Of a stretch of 64,000 nucleotides of DNA, positions 1 to 9,883 are shown in pieces. Numbering within the stretch: position 1 is the first letter of the stretch; each line of letters begins with the position of its first letter. This stretch comes from Sycon ciliatum (taxonomy: Eukaryota; Porifera; Calcarea; Leucosolenida; Sycettidae), in the NCBI RefSeq assembly GCF_964019385.1, contig NC_088644.1:16390631-16454630 (forward strand), in the 5' to 3' direction. The notes under the pieces are model-generated. The model saw only the letters and a list, made by a program, of their open reading frames with translations. It did no database searches and was not told where the DNA came from. The position numbers and the translations under genes were made by a program.

Positions 1-655
1 CTCCTCTACTCAGGCGCGTAGCACCGCCGTTGGCGGTGGTCCGGCCGGGGGGGGGGGGGGGAGGGTTCGGGGAGATCTCCCCCCTAATTTTTTTGAAATT
101 AGGGTACAAAATCCTGCATTCTGGGCACTTTTGGCATTGTTTTACTATGGTGGTCGTGGTCGGGCGAAAAAGTGGTCCGGCCGGAGCGTCTGCTACGCCC
201 CTGCTACTTCTTTTTGTTTCCACACGGTTCATGGTGTAGCGCTGCACGTGTTCCATCAGTTTGAACTTCAGCATAAATCGCAACTACTTGTACTTTCAGA
301 CATGTCACGTGATTGTTGCCAGGGTTTGAGCCAATCAGAGCGCTTACAGGCAGGGCCTGAACCCCTGATCATGCCCTGCCTGCCAGCTCTACTACGATAT
401 ATGTCACGTACCCGCGCTGCACGGTTCTCCTGCGCTTGGGCTTGCTTTCCCTTGATAGTTGGAAGTCAGTGGCTGCTTTAGAACTCTTAGATTATGCACA
501 GAAAGTGGTGGACATCACGCAACTGCATTGTAAATAAAAGGGGGGTTGTCAACTGACAACCGCATAATTTTTCGACATAATTAATAAAAGAATTTTCATC
601 TAAAGAGTGAATAGCAACTAAATAGAGCGGTTGTCGGTTGACAAACCCCCTTTTA

Positions 656-1053
656 GGCCAAGTAAAAAAAAAAGCTAGATGATCGTCCCCGTCCGCCCCA
701 GTTTTTGTCAGCGCCCCAAGAAATATTTTATTTTTTAAATCGTGAGTTTTTGCCGAAATCGTTGGTTTTTTACCGATCGCGGATGCAGGAAACATGTGCA
801 CGCTTTGTTTAATACTTTCTTTACTATATGGACCACATACTACTAGTATATCACAACGTCAGTATCGATCTGCTGAAGAAAGAAAAAGAAAAAAAGAAAA
901 AAAAAGAAAAAAAGAGAAAAAAAACCTTGATGTTGTTGTGTACACTGTGTGCATGAGAGGGTAAAAAGTAAAAAAATAAAAATAAAATCCTCCCGCCCTC
1001 CCCGATTTTTCCAAAAAAAAGGACGATCATCTAGTAATTTTTTTTACTCGGCC
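656..1053. mobile_element. MITE (Harbinger-like), left arm only
   Basis: A 398 bp element begins GGCCAAGTAAAAAAAAAAGC and ends in its inverted counterpart TTTTACTCGGCC. Imperfect terminal inverted repeats of about 33 bp include GATGATCGTCC and GGACGATCATC. TTA flanks both ends (653-655 and 1,054-1,056). The right arm near 12,385 has the uninterrupted site with one TTA, which proves insertion and a 3-bp target duplication. GGCC ends and a TTA target suggest PIF/Harbinger. No transposase is present. Confidence 0.85.
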
Positions 1054-1189
1054 TTATTTAGATTATGTATCTGAAGTAAATATCACAATTGTCTCTTGTG
1101 TATTATATCCGTCTGATGTCACCAGATCATCACATGGTGCTGTGACCAAGATACGGATCATGACGAACGCTGATTCAACTGGACGAATC

Positions 1190-2290
1190 GCAACCTGACG
1201 ACGAAGAATCGCGAGGCTTTTCAGATGCAGGGACACAATGGAAACTGAACGACTTCAGAACAGCACTGAAGCGTTATCATGCAAGACGCCTTTCTGCGCC
1301 GCACAAACACAGGCGGTACTACAGCAGAAGATGTCACTCACTATTCTGCAGGTGCACTGGTAACAGGCGCATGCAAGTTCACGTGAAGGAAGCGGTCTGA
1401 TGGTAACTGGAATGCCAGCAGTATGAGAGGGTGTGCATTCTGCGGCGGATCTCACCTGGACAAGAGCTGCACGAAATACACAACAGTAGCACAGTGGAAA
1501 GAATAACTGATTGAACAGAAGCGTTGCTTTGTGTGTTTGCGCACAGGGCACCGGTCAACTCAGTGCAAGGCCACCCGCAAGTGTAATGTGTGTTCTCGCA
1601 TGGGTCACCAATCAGAGTCACCATCATGTCACGATCTGCCCTGAATCTCAACAGAAATCTGACAGCAGGACCAACATAGTAGCTGATCAGCCTGTGGCTG
1701 ACGAGGTACCAGCATCTGGCGCAACAGCAGCTAGTGCAGCATCAACCAGTATCGCCATTGACTGTAAGATAGTCAGTCATCTTGATCGGTGCAGATTTCC
1801 TCTGGGAATTTATGACGGGGAGCACCAGAGGACTTCCGCCAGGACTACAGTTTCTACCTACCACAGTCGGTTTTGTGGTGACTGGCCGAACACGTCACTC
1901 CAAGCACTCAGCTATGCCGATGAGCAGCCATGCCAGCTATCGTTTCTCTAACTGATGCAACTTCCGACTCCTGCACCATCCCAGATCTGTGGGACCTAGA
2001 CTGAGTTGACATCCAGGATTCAGGCAATCTTACTAACAACGACCTAGCCATTAGGCAATTCATCATTGTTCTACGATTTTGCTTGCCACCAATCGTCATG
2101 ACCTGCGATACTGAGAAGGCCATTTTACAAATCAGTGCCAACCCAGCATACAGAGATGCGACACGATTTCTGTGGTTCGCCAACTCCGACAGTCCATCAG
2201 TCACCCCATCCAGCCTGTTCACGCTCATAAGCAGTCCATTTCTGCTTGGCGCGTCTATACTGCATCATTTGGCACAGCAAGATGACAAAA
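1190..2290 (+). pseudogene. BEL/Pao retrotransposon fragment (gag zinc knuckles, protease, start of RT)
   Basis: Several reading frames with stops and frameshifts give a recognisable BEL/Pao polyprotein. First comes a gag C-terminal stretch (WKLNDFRTALKR near 1,217). Next are CCHC-type zinc knuckles: CAFCGGSHLDKSC, CFVCLRTGHRSTQC and CNVCSRMGH, about 1,430-1,610. A protease-like segment containing LIGADFLW lies near 1,790. Last is a reverse-transcriptase segment with the family pattern of an aspartate before EKAILQI, then RDATRFLW and SPFLLGASILHHL (about 2,080-2,270). Intervening parts are missing, so this is an internally deleted relic. No LTRs were seen. It was a cytoplasmic-particle retroelement and cannot be active now. 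Confidence 0.7.
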
Positions 2291-2690
2291 CAGCTAGCAG
2301 TGGCTATTGGTGAGAACATTTTCTGCTGTGCCATTGGAGTGTGCACGATACACGAACCCTGCTCTTTTGTTGGCACCGCCTCTGTAACTTACTGCATAGG
2401 GTGCAAGGTGACCGTTGTCGGTTTACATGTACTCCAGTTATTACACCGTGCATGCACTGAGTCTGTGCTGTACAGTACAGTACTGTGCATCCATAGGTGT
2501 CCGTTTGCGGTAGCGCAAGGTGACACGCAAGGTTGGTGTATTGTGTTGTCCGCTGCTATTCGAAGCTCTCGGAGTCGGAAGCGTTACCTCCGTTTCCCCT
2601 GTTCCTCCCTGCGCGGAGTCTGTAGTTCTGGCTTGCAGTCGCTGTTACATGCATGTTGGCAGTTGCATGTGTTCTGGTTTTCAGTTGTCT
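2291..2690. other. Noncoding stretch between BEL/Pao relic and MITE
   Basis: Open frames here (for example 2,246-2,704) are cysteine-rich translations without recognisable domains, and they persist in all four arm copies simply because the arms are identical. I see no gene. Confidence 0.5.
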
Positions 2691-2693
2691 TTA

Positions 2694-3553
2694 GGCCACA
2701 CTGAAGAAGGTCTGTGGTTCGACTCACCCGACCGACCGTACATTTTTCAGCCCGACCGTAACTTTTTTTCGGCGGGCTGTCGTGTGACTGACGTACGTGG
2801 ACTGAACACGTCCACGTCTACGTCTACGTGCTGTGCAGCGTGAGTCTGCGGACGCAGGCGGCTCCTTTTGGACTTGACTTGTAGTTCTCGTACTGCAGTG
2901 CAGTGCAGTGAGTGGTACGACTGCTGCCTTGTGCTGGTAGTAGAGTCTACTCGATACGACCACCGGCAGACTGGCGAGACTTATTTTGAAGTGACCGTCC
3001 GGTTGAGAGTGATTGCCTCGTTCCAGATTAAGGACGGCCTTCTGTTTTGGGATGAAGGACAGACGAGATTGCACTTTCCTCGTGTATTGGGAACGATATT
3101 TCACCTGTACCGGTAAGTTGCTGCTCCATGTGTGCAAGCACAGGAAGCGTCGATGGAAAAAGCCCATGTATTCGTGCACGCCGACACCAAACTAGCAATA
3201 CATGTACCGGTACATTGTACAATTTGTACTTCGAAGTAGTTCCCGAACTTACTTTCAACTCGCATCGTTCTTCATTTGCTTGATGATTTGGACAGTCAGA
3301 GTCACCGCTTGAAGTTATTCTCTTCTCGTTCCAGAGCTACACAATGTTTCAAAGTATTAGCCAGTGATCACTTTATACAACATGTATGGCATAACACTGC
3401 GTAATAATGCCGATGTACTGGTACATGGGTGTCTAAAGGCAGTACGGTGTATTTACATGTACTAAAAAATATATTTAAAAAAAAAAATCCGCCCGCCCGC
3501 CCGTAAAAAAAATGTCCATGTTAGTCGAACCACACACCTTCTTTAGTTTGGCC
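2694..3553. mobile_element. 860 bp MITE with GGCC ends, unit 1 left arm
   Basis: The element starts GGCCACACTGAAGAAGGTCT and ends with the inverted match ACCTTCTTTAGTTTGGCC. The terminal inverted repeats are ~32 bp and include GTGGTTCGACT and AGTCGAACCAC. TTA target copies lie at 2,691-2,693 and 3,554-3,556. The interior has pyrimidine or purine runs such as CCGCCCGCCCG, and short open frames without known domains. A non-autonomous Harbinger-type element fits best. Confidence 0.8.
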
Positions 3554-3556
3554 TTA

Positions 3557-4507
3557 TAAATTTTGTTTTGTGTGGACGACAGTTCAATATTCTAGCAGTT
3601 GTTGCACGTCCTACATTCCGTAGTTATCTGCGGTTGGTGTTCGAGAGAGCAAACTGTGTTCTTCTCCAGAGTGGAGTAAACCATTCGCTTGTGTCTGAGG
3701 AAAACCCTGTGTGTTGACGAAGTGGGTTGACTTGGCTGTAGAGTGAAAGTACCACATGGTCATATGGTCCACAAAATCTTAGAACTAACTTAGGGTCTTC
3801 TGGCGTATGGTATAATTATATGAGCAGCATGAGAGTGAAGTAAAAGACTATTAGCTCAAACATTCAGTCTTTCAAGAGTAGGTGTTTCATCACGGAATAG
3901 GTTCTGCAGTTCACTTACACACTGCAACAATGGACCAGCAGTGTCCAGCATACAGAGTCATGTGAATATGTACCGTATGCATACTCACAGCTGCAAGGCC
4001 AGCGCCCCGTGGCTGCTTGACTTCTCACTCGATTTTAATATTCACAACAGTAAGACTCTGTGATCAATCAGGGGTCTGTGAGCAGTTATGCTACATGCAC
4101 AATGCCGGTGAAGGCATGACACAGTAGAATATGTGATTAGGAACAGACGGAAATTAGGATGTGTTCATACAATATAAGTGAGGGATGACTCCTATTAGTA
4201 CACCACGGCATACTCAAAACAACAACAAGGCAATGTGCAAATCTCTGATACCGGTACGTTAATAGGGGAAATTGAACAAGGTAATCTTTAGACAAAACAA
4301 AGTAAGGAGGAATGTTGTAGAGCCATGCGTATGAATCAAGGTGAGCAAGACCAAAATAGGAAAGGAAAGGTCTACCTGTATGTAGTCCGCGTTCATCTCA
4401 TTCCAGTGTTCAGCATTGTGTTAGGCAGTACTGTGTCGTTCTGTTGGTTCCCAGGTTGGCTTCCAACACCAGGCTCATGGAATCCCATCTGACAGCTGCA
4501 TATACTA
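3557..4507. other. Arm sequence without recognisable genes
   Basis: About 950 bp between the MITE and the LRAT-like remnant, repeated inverted at 8,930-9,880 and in unit 2. It is AT-rich and has no long open frame or known motif. On the right arm it is the region just 3' of the LRAT-like gene and could include its untranslated region. Confidence 0.5.
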
Positions 4508-4745
4508 CTAAAAACATGTAGGTAACTCCCTTCGGATAATCTTGGTATAGACGGTAGAGGCGAAGGACTGGCAGTTGTTGAAAGGTAAATTGTACTGACT
4601 ACCCACCACATCGGAGCAGTACAAAAGTCCTACGAACTCCTGCAGCGGGTACACCGAGTCCGAGGCTAGAGTGGTTATGTGGGTCTGTTCAACGCTATCA
4701 CCACGGGTCTTACCACGGTAAAGTAGTAGATCTACACGGCCACGT
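4508..4745 (-). pseudogene. 5'-truncated remnant of LRAT-like gene, unit 1 left arm
   Basis: The minus strand encodes the last ~77 residues of the gene at 8,387-8,929, including the NNCQSFA cysteine motif and the same stop. It is cut at the arm boundary. Two 6-bp insertions (AGATCT and ACTCGG) add two residues each and keep the frame. Promoter, start codon and the histidine-containing half are missing, so it should not be functional. Confidence 0.75.
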
Positions 4746-4837
4746 TCGTCAGCTCCTATGTCGTTAGATACAATCTAGGGGGCTGTAGGACCGGCTCGTC
4801 AAAAATAGAGAACCTGAACAAGCGTGCTCGGGACGTC

Positions 4838-5516
4838 TCAGCAATCGTAGTATGCCTGAGCACTCCAATAAAAACTCTGTAGTGAACTATTAATGATACA
4901 GGAAAGTGGTGGAGCAAGCACATTTGCACATTGCCGCAGGACAATTCCAGGTACAGAGTCACTGCCGGCAGCTTTGAATGGATCCACAGCTTTAAGACAC
5001 TTTTCAACATCTGCAACACTTACAGGTTTGAAGACGTGAAGACTGTTGGCTGGCATTGGCCCAAGTGGCGGGTGCAGATTCTGTGGTCTGCTTGGGTCAT
5101 TGACAATTTCACCGAAGACCTGGCCGAGATCCTCAACAGAAACCTGAGGTATTTGACGTTCCTTCCGTCGCCCTGTGACTGTTCATTGCTGACCAAAGTT
5201 TCCGCTGATCAGGTGTGTTGCACTGGTTTACGAAGTACAGGTTACGAAGCTTTCGGTCAAGCTTCCTGGCAAAAGTTCTGGCGAGCCGATGTTGCTCACG
5301 AAGCACCTCATTGGCTTGATCCTTCATGAGTCGATGGTGTAGCCTGTTGCGGTGCCGTACTGCAGATACCAACTCCTCAGTTAACCAAGGACAGATACGG
5401 CGACCACGCTTGCGCTTCGCCACCAAGGGGGCGTGCTCATCTAGTGTTTCCATAATAGCAGACGTGAATGCACCTGTCATGTCATTTATCGTGCCGTTCC
5501 GAGGGAACTGATGAAA
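4838..5516 (-). pseudogene. LINE ORF2 linker and start of RT, unit 1
   Basis: Continuation of the ORF2 product in shifted frames. The piece at 5,133-5,480 is a basic EN-RT linker (KRKRGRRICPWLTEELV), and the piece at 4,838-5,056 holds the first RT motif (DPFKAAGSDSVPGIVL). At least two frameshifts separate these pieces. Nothing resembling the YADD/FADD catalytic motif follows before the arm boundary, so no RT activity is possible. Confidence 0.72.
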
Positions 5517-5529
5517 GTGGACACACAGA

Positions 5530-6243
5530 TCAGTCGATGGTGTGGATACGGCGACTCTGTCCGGGTTGTGATGTTCGGTTTACCCCTGTCTGGTTTACAG
5601 GCAAGTGTGCAAGGATGGCGAAATGGTCGCTAATATCTCCGTAAATCGTTTCACAGGCACCAGAAATGGGTGTATTTGACAGAAACAGATCTATGGTTGA
5701 AGCCGTGTGGCTCGTGACACGAGTTGGTGAGGTGACATAATTCCGAAGATTACTACTGGATAGTACTCGGTGCAGATGTTGTGCGTTCGGAGAGTTCTCA
5801 CAGCTGTAATCAATGTTGAAGTCTCCAATGAGAACGGTAGATGCCTGAGGGCCTTCCATAGCAGTTTCTATGTTCTCTTGAAGAGAGTCCCAGTACGGCA
5901 CTGGCTTGTCTGGAGGACGGTACCCACACCCGACAAGGAGAGTATCACCAGGACATCTGACTTCCAGCCATACAATCTCTAGCTCAGCAGCTTCCAAATC
6001 CATTCGTCTTCGGACAACCACAGACTCATGGCAGTAAATGCCGACGCCACCACCTTGCTGGATGGGGCGGTCCTTCCTGAAAAGTTTGTAATGAGGAATC
6101 GCCAATTCTCCATCACCAACATCGGGTTTCAACCAGGTTTCTGACATACCAAAGATGTGCACTCCTCTGGCCGACAGGAACTCCTTCACCTCATCCACTT
6201 TCCGTCTGATGCTGCAAACATTCAGAAATGAGATTGTCAGCAT
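5530..6243 (-). pseudogene. LINE ORF2 endonuclease domain, unit 1
   Basis: 237 residues cover a nearly complete AP-type (exonuclease-endonuclease-phosphatase) domain. Visible motifs are LNVCSIRRK at ~8, SETWL at 34-38 with the catalytic glutamate, GGGVGIYCHES at ~64-74, GDFN at 140-143 and ISDH at 204-207. In LINEs this domain nicks the target site. The frame starts inside the ORF1 stop (ATGCTGA). A stop at 5,530 is followed by the continuation in another frame, so ORF2 is broken by a frameshift. Confidence 0.8.
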
Positions 6244-7220
6244 TGACCTTTAGATTTGCTGCGGGTAAGCACTCCATCGTTGAGATCGCTGGTTGCTGAC
6301 TGATCTTTTGGTCCGTCAGGCTTCTGCATAGCCACTGAGTTCCCAGATCCAGGGTACTTGTCAAAGTTCCATTTTCGACTGTAGTACGGAGATGGCCAAA
6401 ATTCCTTTGTATTTACAAGTTCAATACTCGTTCTGTTGAGAATGAGTCGGGCTGAGTGACCTTTCTCCTTGGGAAATAGCGTGCAATCATGGATTTGCAC
6501 CTTCACGCCAACCTCTTGTGCCCTTTGTTGTACGTATTGACAAAGGGTATCTGCATCGCAATCCTTCCGGAGGTTGCCTACAAACAGAACAGCCTTCCTT
6601 CCTGTTGGCTTCTTGGTGCAGATCAGCTGCCATAAATTGCTGCCTTCCGCATCCTCTTCAAAAGTAGGGAGCATTCTGGAGAGTCCTTGTTTGCCAGGTT
6701 TTGCATCAGTTGGAGCATCTGGGTCCATTTGATGCACCATGGACGCTTCAGTCACGCTGGTATCTTGTTGTTCGGTACGTACAACTGAGGAGCATGGTTC
6801 AACCGAATCTCGCACTAGTTCCTTTTGAGGACAGCCAGCTACGGGTACGGGTACGCCAGGGCTGGAAGCTGCAACTCGCTTCTGTTTCTTCTGGGATGAT
6901 TTTTGCACCGAGGGAGATCCTTGGCGTCTTTGGCCGCCATTGTCGTCTTGAGCAGACTGCAAAGCCGTCATCTCGTTTGTGAGCGCTTCTACCTTCCGCG
7001 TAAGGTGGTCGATACGATTTAGAAGTCGTTTCTCCCTATCCTCAGCTGCACTGCGGTCTAGCTCCAGTATCTCAACGATCTTCAGAAAGTAAGATTTCTC
7101 CATACTAGTACTCTGGTTTGAACTTGCCGATTCAAAGGTGGGGGACACCAGATCTGCCGGACACTCGACATCTACTGGCACGCCTGTCGCCATAGCCCAG
7201 GACAGTGTTGTACCTGGCAT
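6237..7220 (-). CDS. LINE ORF1 protein (RNA-binding), unit 1
   Basis: A 327-residue intact frame. Residues ~41-92 form a heptad-like, coiled-coil-prone segment (LLNRIDHLTRKVEALTNEM). A basic, serine-rich linker follows. Residues ~208-290 look like an RRM-type fold (VLFVGNLRKDCDADTLCQY), ending in an FWPSPYYSRKWNF-like tail. This is the layout of ORF1 proteins of CR1/L2-group LINEs, which coat their own RNA. The stop codon overlaps the endonuclease start in ATGCTGA, 7 bases shared. ATG at 7,218-7,220 is the first in-frame start. The element itself is dead because the RT is missing. Confidence 0.72.
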   Translation of the reverse strand: MPGTTLSWAMATGVPVDVECPADLVSPTFESASSNQSTSMEKSYFLKIVEILELDRSAAEDREKRLLNRIDHLTRKVEALTNEMTALQSAQDDNGGQRRQGSPSVQKSSQKKQKRVAASSPGVPVPVAGCPQKELVRDSVEPCSSVVRTEQQDTSVTEASMVHQMDPDAPTDAKPGKQGLSRMLPTFEEDAEGSNLWQLICTKKPTGRKAVLFVGNLRKDCDADTLCQYVQQRAQEVGVKVQIHDCTLFPKEKGHSARLILNRTSIELVNTKEFWPSPYYSRKWNFDKYPGSGNSVAMQKPDGPKDQSATSDLNDGVLTRSKSKGQC

Positions 7221-7260
7221 GGGACGGTCTCTACACAGCTAAAAAAGCCCAAAAACACAG

Positions 7261-7630
7261 GAGCGTGGGAAACTGCTTCAGACCTACACTGTAAAAATAC
7301 GATGTGCTACAGACTAGTATAGTTCTTGGTAAACAATGACACATCATGTGCAACAATCTGCAACAGAATAGTGGTAGTGTATGGAATACACAATGCTATA
7401 ACAGTTATATGTACATAAACAATTACATGCAAAATCTTTGGATCGACAGATTGTCACTCCACTCATAAGACACAAACCCCAATACTGTTTGGTTCACACA
7501 GACCACCAGATAAATGATAGAAAGCTGCAGAAGGGAAAGAACCAGTCAGGACAGTAACCAATAGTCAGTCATAAAGGGAACATGTTGGAATACAATTCAC
7601 TTCTTCCCCTGAGGGACAAGCCTTCAAGCC
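7261..7630. other. No gene recognised between LINE and MITE
   Basis: AT-rich sequence upstream of LINE ORF1. It may be LINE 5' untranslated sequence. I see no reading frame or repeat of note. The same applies to 23,240-23,609. Confidence 0.4.
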
Positions 7631-7633
7631 TTA

Positions 7634-7753
7634 GCCGACGTAAAAAATCAAGCTTTTTGGCAAAATTCTAGATTTAAAAATAAAAATAAATTCCGGGCGG
7701 CCTCGAAAAATGGGGCGGGCGGGGACGATAAACTAGGATTTTTTTACTTGGCC
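7634..7753. mobile_element. Small MITE (GGCC/TTA type), unit 1 loop
   Basis: About 120 bp, starting GCCGACGTAAAAAATC and ending ATTTTTTTACTTGGCC. TTA lies at both sides (7,631-7,633 and 7,754-7,756). The interior has purine runs like the other GGCC MITEs here. The right terminus is nearly identical to that of the 398 bp MITE, so it is probably a relative. Confidence 0.65.
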
Positions 7754-7756
7754 TTA

Positions 7757-8386
7757 ACTATACCTTATTTTACTGTTGCCCCGTAGGCGACGTTGGCGAC
7801 AAGCAACACCCACACTTTCTGTAGTCTGGACTTCATGTATGACTAACACTGCTATTGATGTATTGACTTTCAGTCGGCTCCAGTTACAACTGCCGGTACA
7901 CCATGTACACATGATACATGAACTGTCTGACCCCTTTCATGCATTCGTATGCAGCTGTCACCTAACACCGGCACCGCTTTTGTCATCGACTTGTATGTAT
8001 GTATCATTTGCTGCTAGGCTAGGATCGGGATTGTAGTCCGTGATCCGTAGGCGTAGAGGGGGCTTGTTTTCCTTGGGGTGTTAGAGTTTTTAGGTTCCTG
8101 CTTCGGTTGTGCAGGTCACTAGTTTTTGGTCATTCTTGTTTAGTATGAGTTAGCTGTTTGGCATGAGAATGAAAGAGTAATAATACAGTCTTCTAATAAT
8201 AAAGTAACGACGTTCCGTTTGTGGAATGGTGAATCAAGACGAGAGGTAAAAACATTTACCTAACTTCGAGTCAAGGACAACGGGAAGTGTGACACAACGG
8301 AACCCCATGTCGTTGGTCTAAGCGTGAGTGGCGACTGGCGACGATAATAATTATTATCCCATTCAGCGTAGTTGCCAGCCAGACCA
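7757..8386. other. Upstream region of the LRAT-like gene
   Basis: About 630 bp with no convincing coding region. A perfect 16-bp palindrome GATAATAATTATTATC lies at about 8,342-8,357, roughly 30 bp upstream of the chosen start codon. The region would hold the promoter if the gene is expressed. The unit-2 counterpart is 23,736-24,365. Confidence 0.4.
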
Positions 8387-8929
8387 ATGGGCAGCTGGGG
8401 AAGCAGCCTATCGGGCTCCAAGGGTAGCAACTACGAGGCAGTAGTGTTCTTTCTGGATTATGGCTCTACATCTTGTTGGACAGTTCATGACAACCAGCTG
8501 AGAGAGTCACTCGGAGACCTCATTGCCTTTGGTAGCGATTATGCCGAGTCCATAACAGAGATAGAGAGACACAAGAATCCCCTCGTACCGTGGCTGCCAG
8601 AAATGGGCTTGTTTTACCATGAATTTATCGTGTTCCAGACCAAGAATTGGTGGTGGTCCATCGAAAAGAACTCTGAAGGCGTTACATTGCAAAGAAGCAA
8701 GCAACGTGGCCGTGTACTACTTTACCGTGGTAAGACCCGTGGTGATAGCGTTGAACAGACCCACAGAACCACTCTAGCCTCGGTGTACCCGCTGCAGGAG
8801 TTCGTAGGACTTTTGTACTGCTCCGATGTGGTGCGTAGTCAGTACAATTTACCTTTCAACAACTGCCAGTCCTTCGCCTCTACCGTCTATACCAAGATTA
8901 TCCGAAGGGAGTTACCTACATGTTTTTAG
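8387..8929 (+). CDS. LRAT/NlpC-P60-like papain-fold protein, unit 1
   Basis: A 180-residue protein starting MGSWGSS. Gly2 and Ser6 fit the N-myristoylation pattern MGxxxS, suggesting membrane attachment. Two conserved-looking blocks stand out. The first is LFYHEFIVFQTKNWWWSIEK with a candidate catalytic histidine (residue ~86). The second is LPFNNCQSFASTVYTKI with a candidate cysteine (~160). Histidine before an NC-x-x-F cysteine is the order of circularly permuted NlpC/P60 folds (LRAT, YiiX-like), which act as acyltransferases or thiol hydrolases. That assignment is inference from motif order. A longer frame upstream needs a TTG start, so I chose the ATG. The first ~105 residues lie in the loop and the rest in the right arm. 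No intron is needed. Confidence 0.6.
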   Translation: MGSWGSSLSGSKGSNYEAVVFFLDYGSTSCWTVHDNQLRESLGDLIAFGSDYAESITEIERHKNPLVPWLPEMGLFYHEFIVFQTKNWWWSIEKNSEGVTLQRSKQRGRVLLYRGKTRGDSVEQTHRTTLASVYPLQEFVGLLYCSDVVRSQYNLPFNNCQSFASTVYTKIIRRELPTCF

Positions 8930-9883
8930 TAGTATATGCAGCTGTCAGATGGGATTCCATGAGCCTGGTGTTGGAAGCCAACCTGGGAACCAACAGAACG
9001 ACACAGTACTGCCTAACACAATGCTGAACACTGGAATGAGATGAACGCGGACTACATACAGGTAGACCTTTCCTTTCCTATTTTGGTCTTGCTCACCTTG
9101 ATTCATACGCATGGCTCTACAACATTCCTCCTTACTTTGTTTTGTCTAAAGATTACCTTGTTCAATTTCCCCTATTAACGTACCGGTATCAGAGTTTTGC
9201 ACATTGCCTTGTTGTTGTTTTGAGTATGCCGTGGTGTACTAATAGGAGTCATCCCTCACTTATATTGTATGAACACTTCCTAATTTCCGTCTGTTCCTAA
9301 TCACATATTCTACTGTGTCATGCCTTCACCGGCATTGTGCATGTAGCATAACTGCTCACAGAGCCCTGATTGATCACAGAGTCTTACTGTTGTGAATATT
9401 AAAATCGAGTGAGAAGTCAAGCAGCCACGGGGCGCTGGCCTTGCAGCTGTGAGTATGCATACGGTACATATTCACATGACTCTGTATGCTGGACACTGCT
9501 GGTCCATTGTTGCAGTGTGTAAGTGAACTGCAGAACCTATTCCGTGATGAAACACCTACTCTTGAAAGACTGAATGTTTGAGCTAATAGTCTTTTACTTC
9601 ACTCTCATGCTGCTCATATAATTATACCATACGCCAGAAGACCCTAAGTTAGTTCTAAGATTTTGTGGACCATATGACCATGTGGTACTTTCACTCTACA
9701 GCCAAGTCAACCCACTTCGTCAACACACAGGGTTTTCCTCAGACACAAGCGAATGGTTTACTCCACTCTGGAGAAGAACACAGTTTGCTCTCTCGAACAC
9801 CAACCGCAGATAACTACGGAATGTAGGACGTGCAACAACTGCTAGAATATTGAACTGTCGTCCACACAAAACAAAATTTATAA

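Larger units (their letters stand above)
1..4748 (+). repeat. Left arm of giant palindrome, unit 1
   Basis: The reverse complement of this stretch is found at 8,700-13,047, apart from a 398 bp MITE (656-1,053) present only here and scattered small indels. The arm runs off the left window edge, because positions 1-13 still match the right-arm end. It ends at 4,748, where the sequence passes into a truncated LINE. Contents in order: a short GCGTAGCA-terminated repeat (16-198), the MITE, a decayed BEL/Pao fragment, an 860 bp MITE, about 950 bp without recognisable genes, and the tail of an LRAT-like gene. Confidence 0.92.
4749..7260 (-). mobile_element. Truncated LINE (CR1/L2/jockey-like), unit 1 loop
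   Basis: The minus strand carries ORF1, an AP-type endonuclease, a linker and only the first part of a reverse transcriptase. The element stops abruptly at the left-arm boundary (4,748), before the catalytic RT motifs and the 3' tail. LINEs normally lose their 5' end, so loss of the 3' half with a kept 5' end points to later rearrangement. The breakpoint coincides with the palindrome arm, so the inversion event probably removed the rest. Confidence 0.75.

Noticed and set aside
2694..2740. tRNA-derived SINE suggested by GGTTCGACTC
   Set aside because: It is a near match to a B box only, without an A box or tRNA fold. The motif is part of the MITE terminal inverted repeat.
2246..3258. Many mid-size frames in the arms as genes
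   Set aside because: They have no domains, overlap each other on both strands and lie in MITE DNA. Their recurrence in four places reflects the arm copies only.
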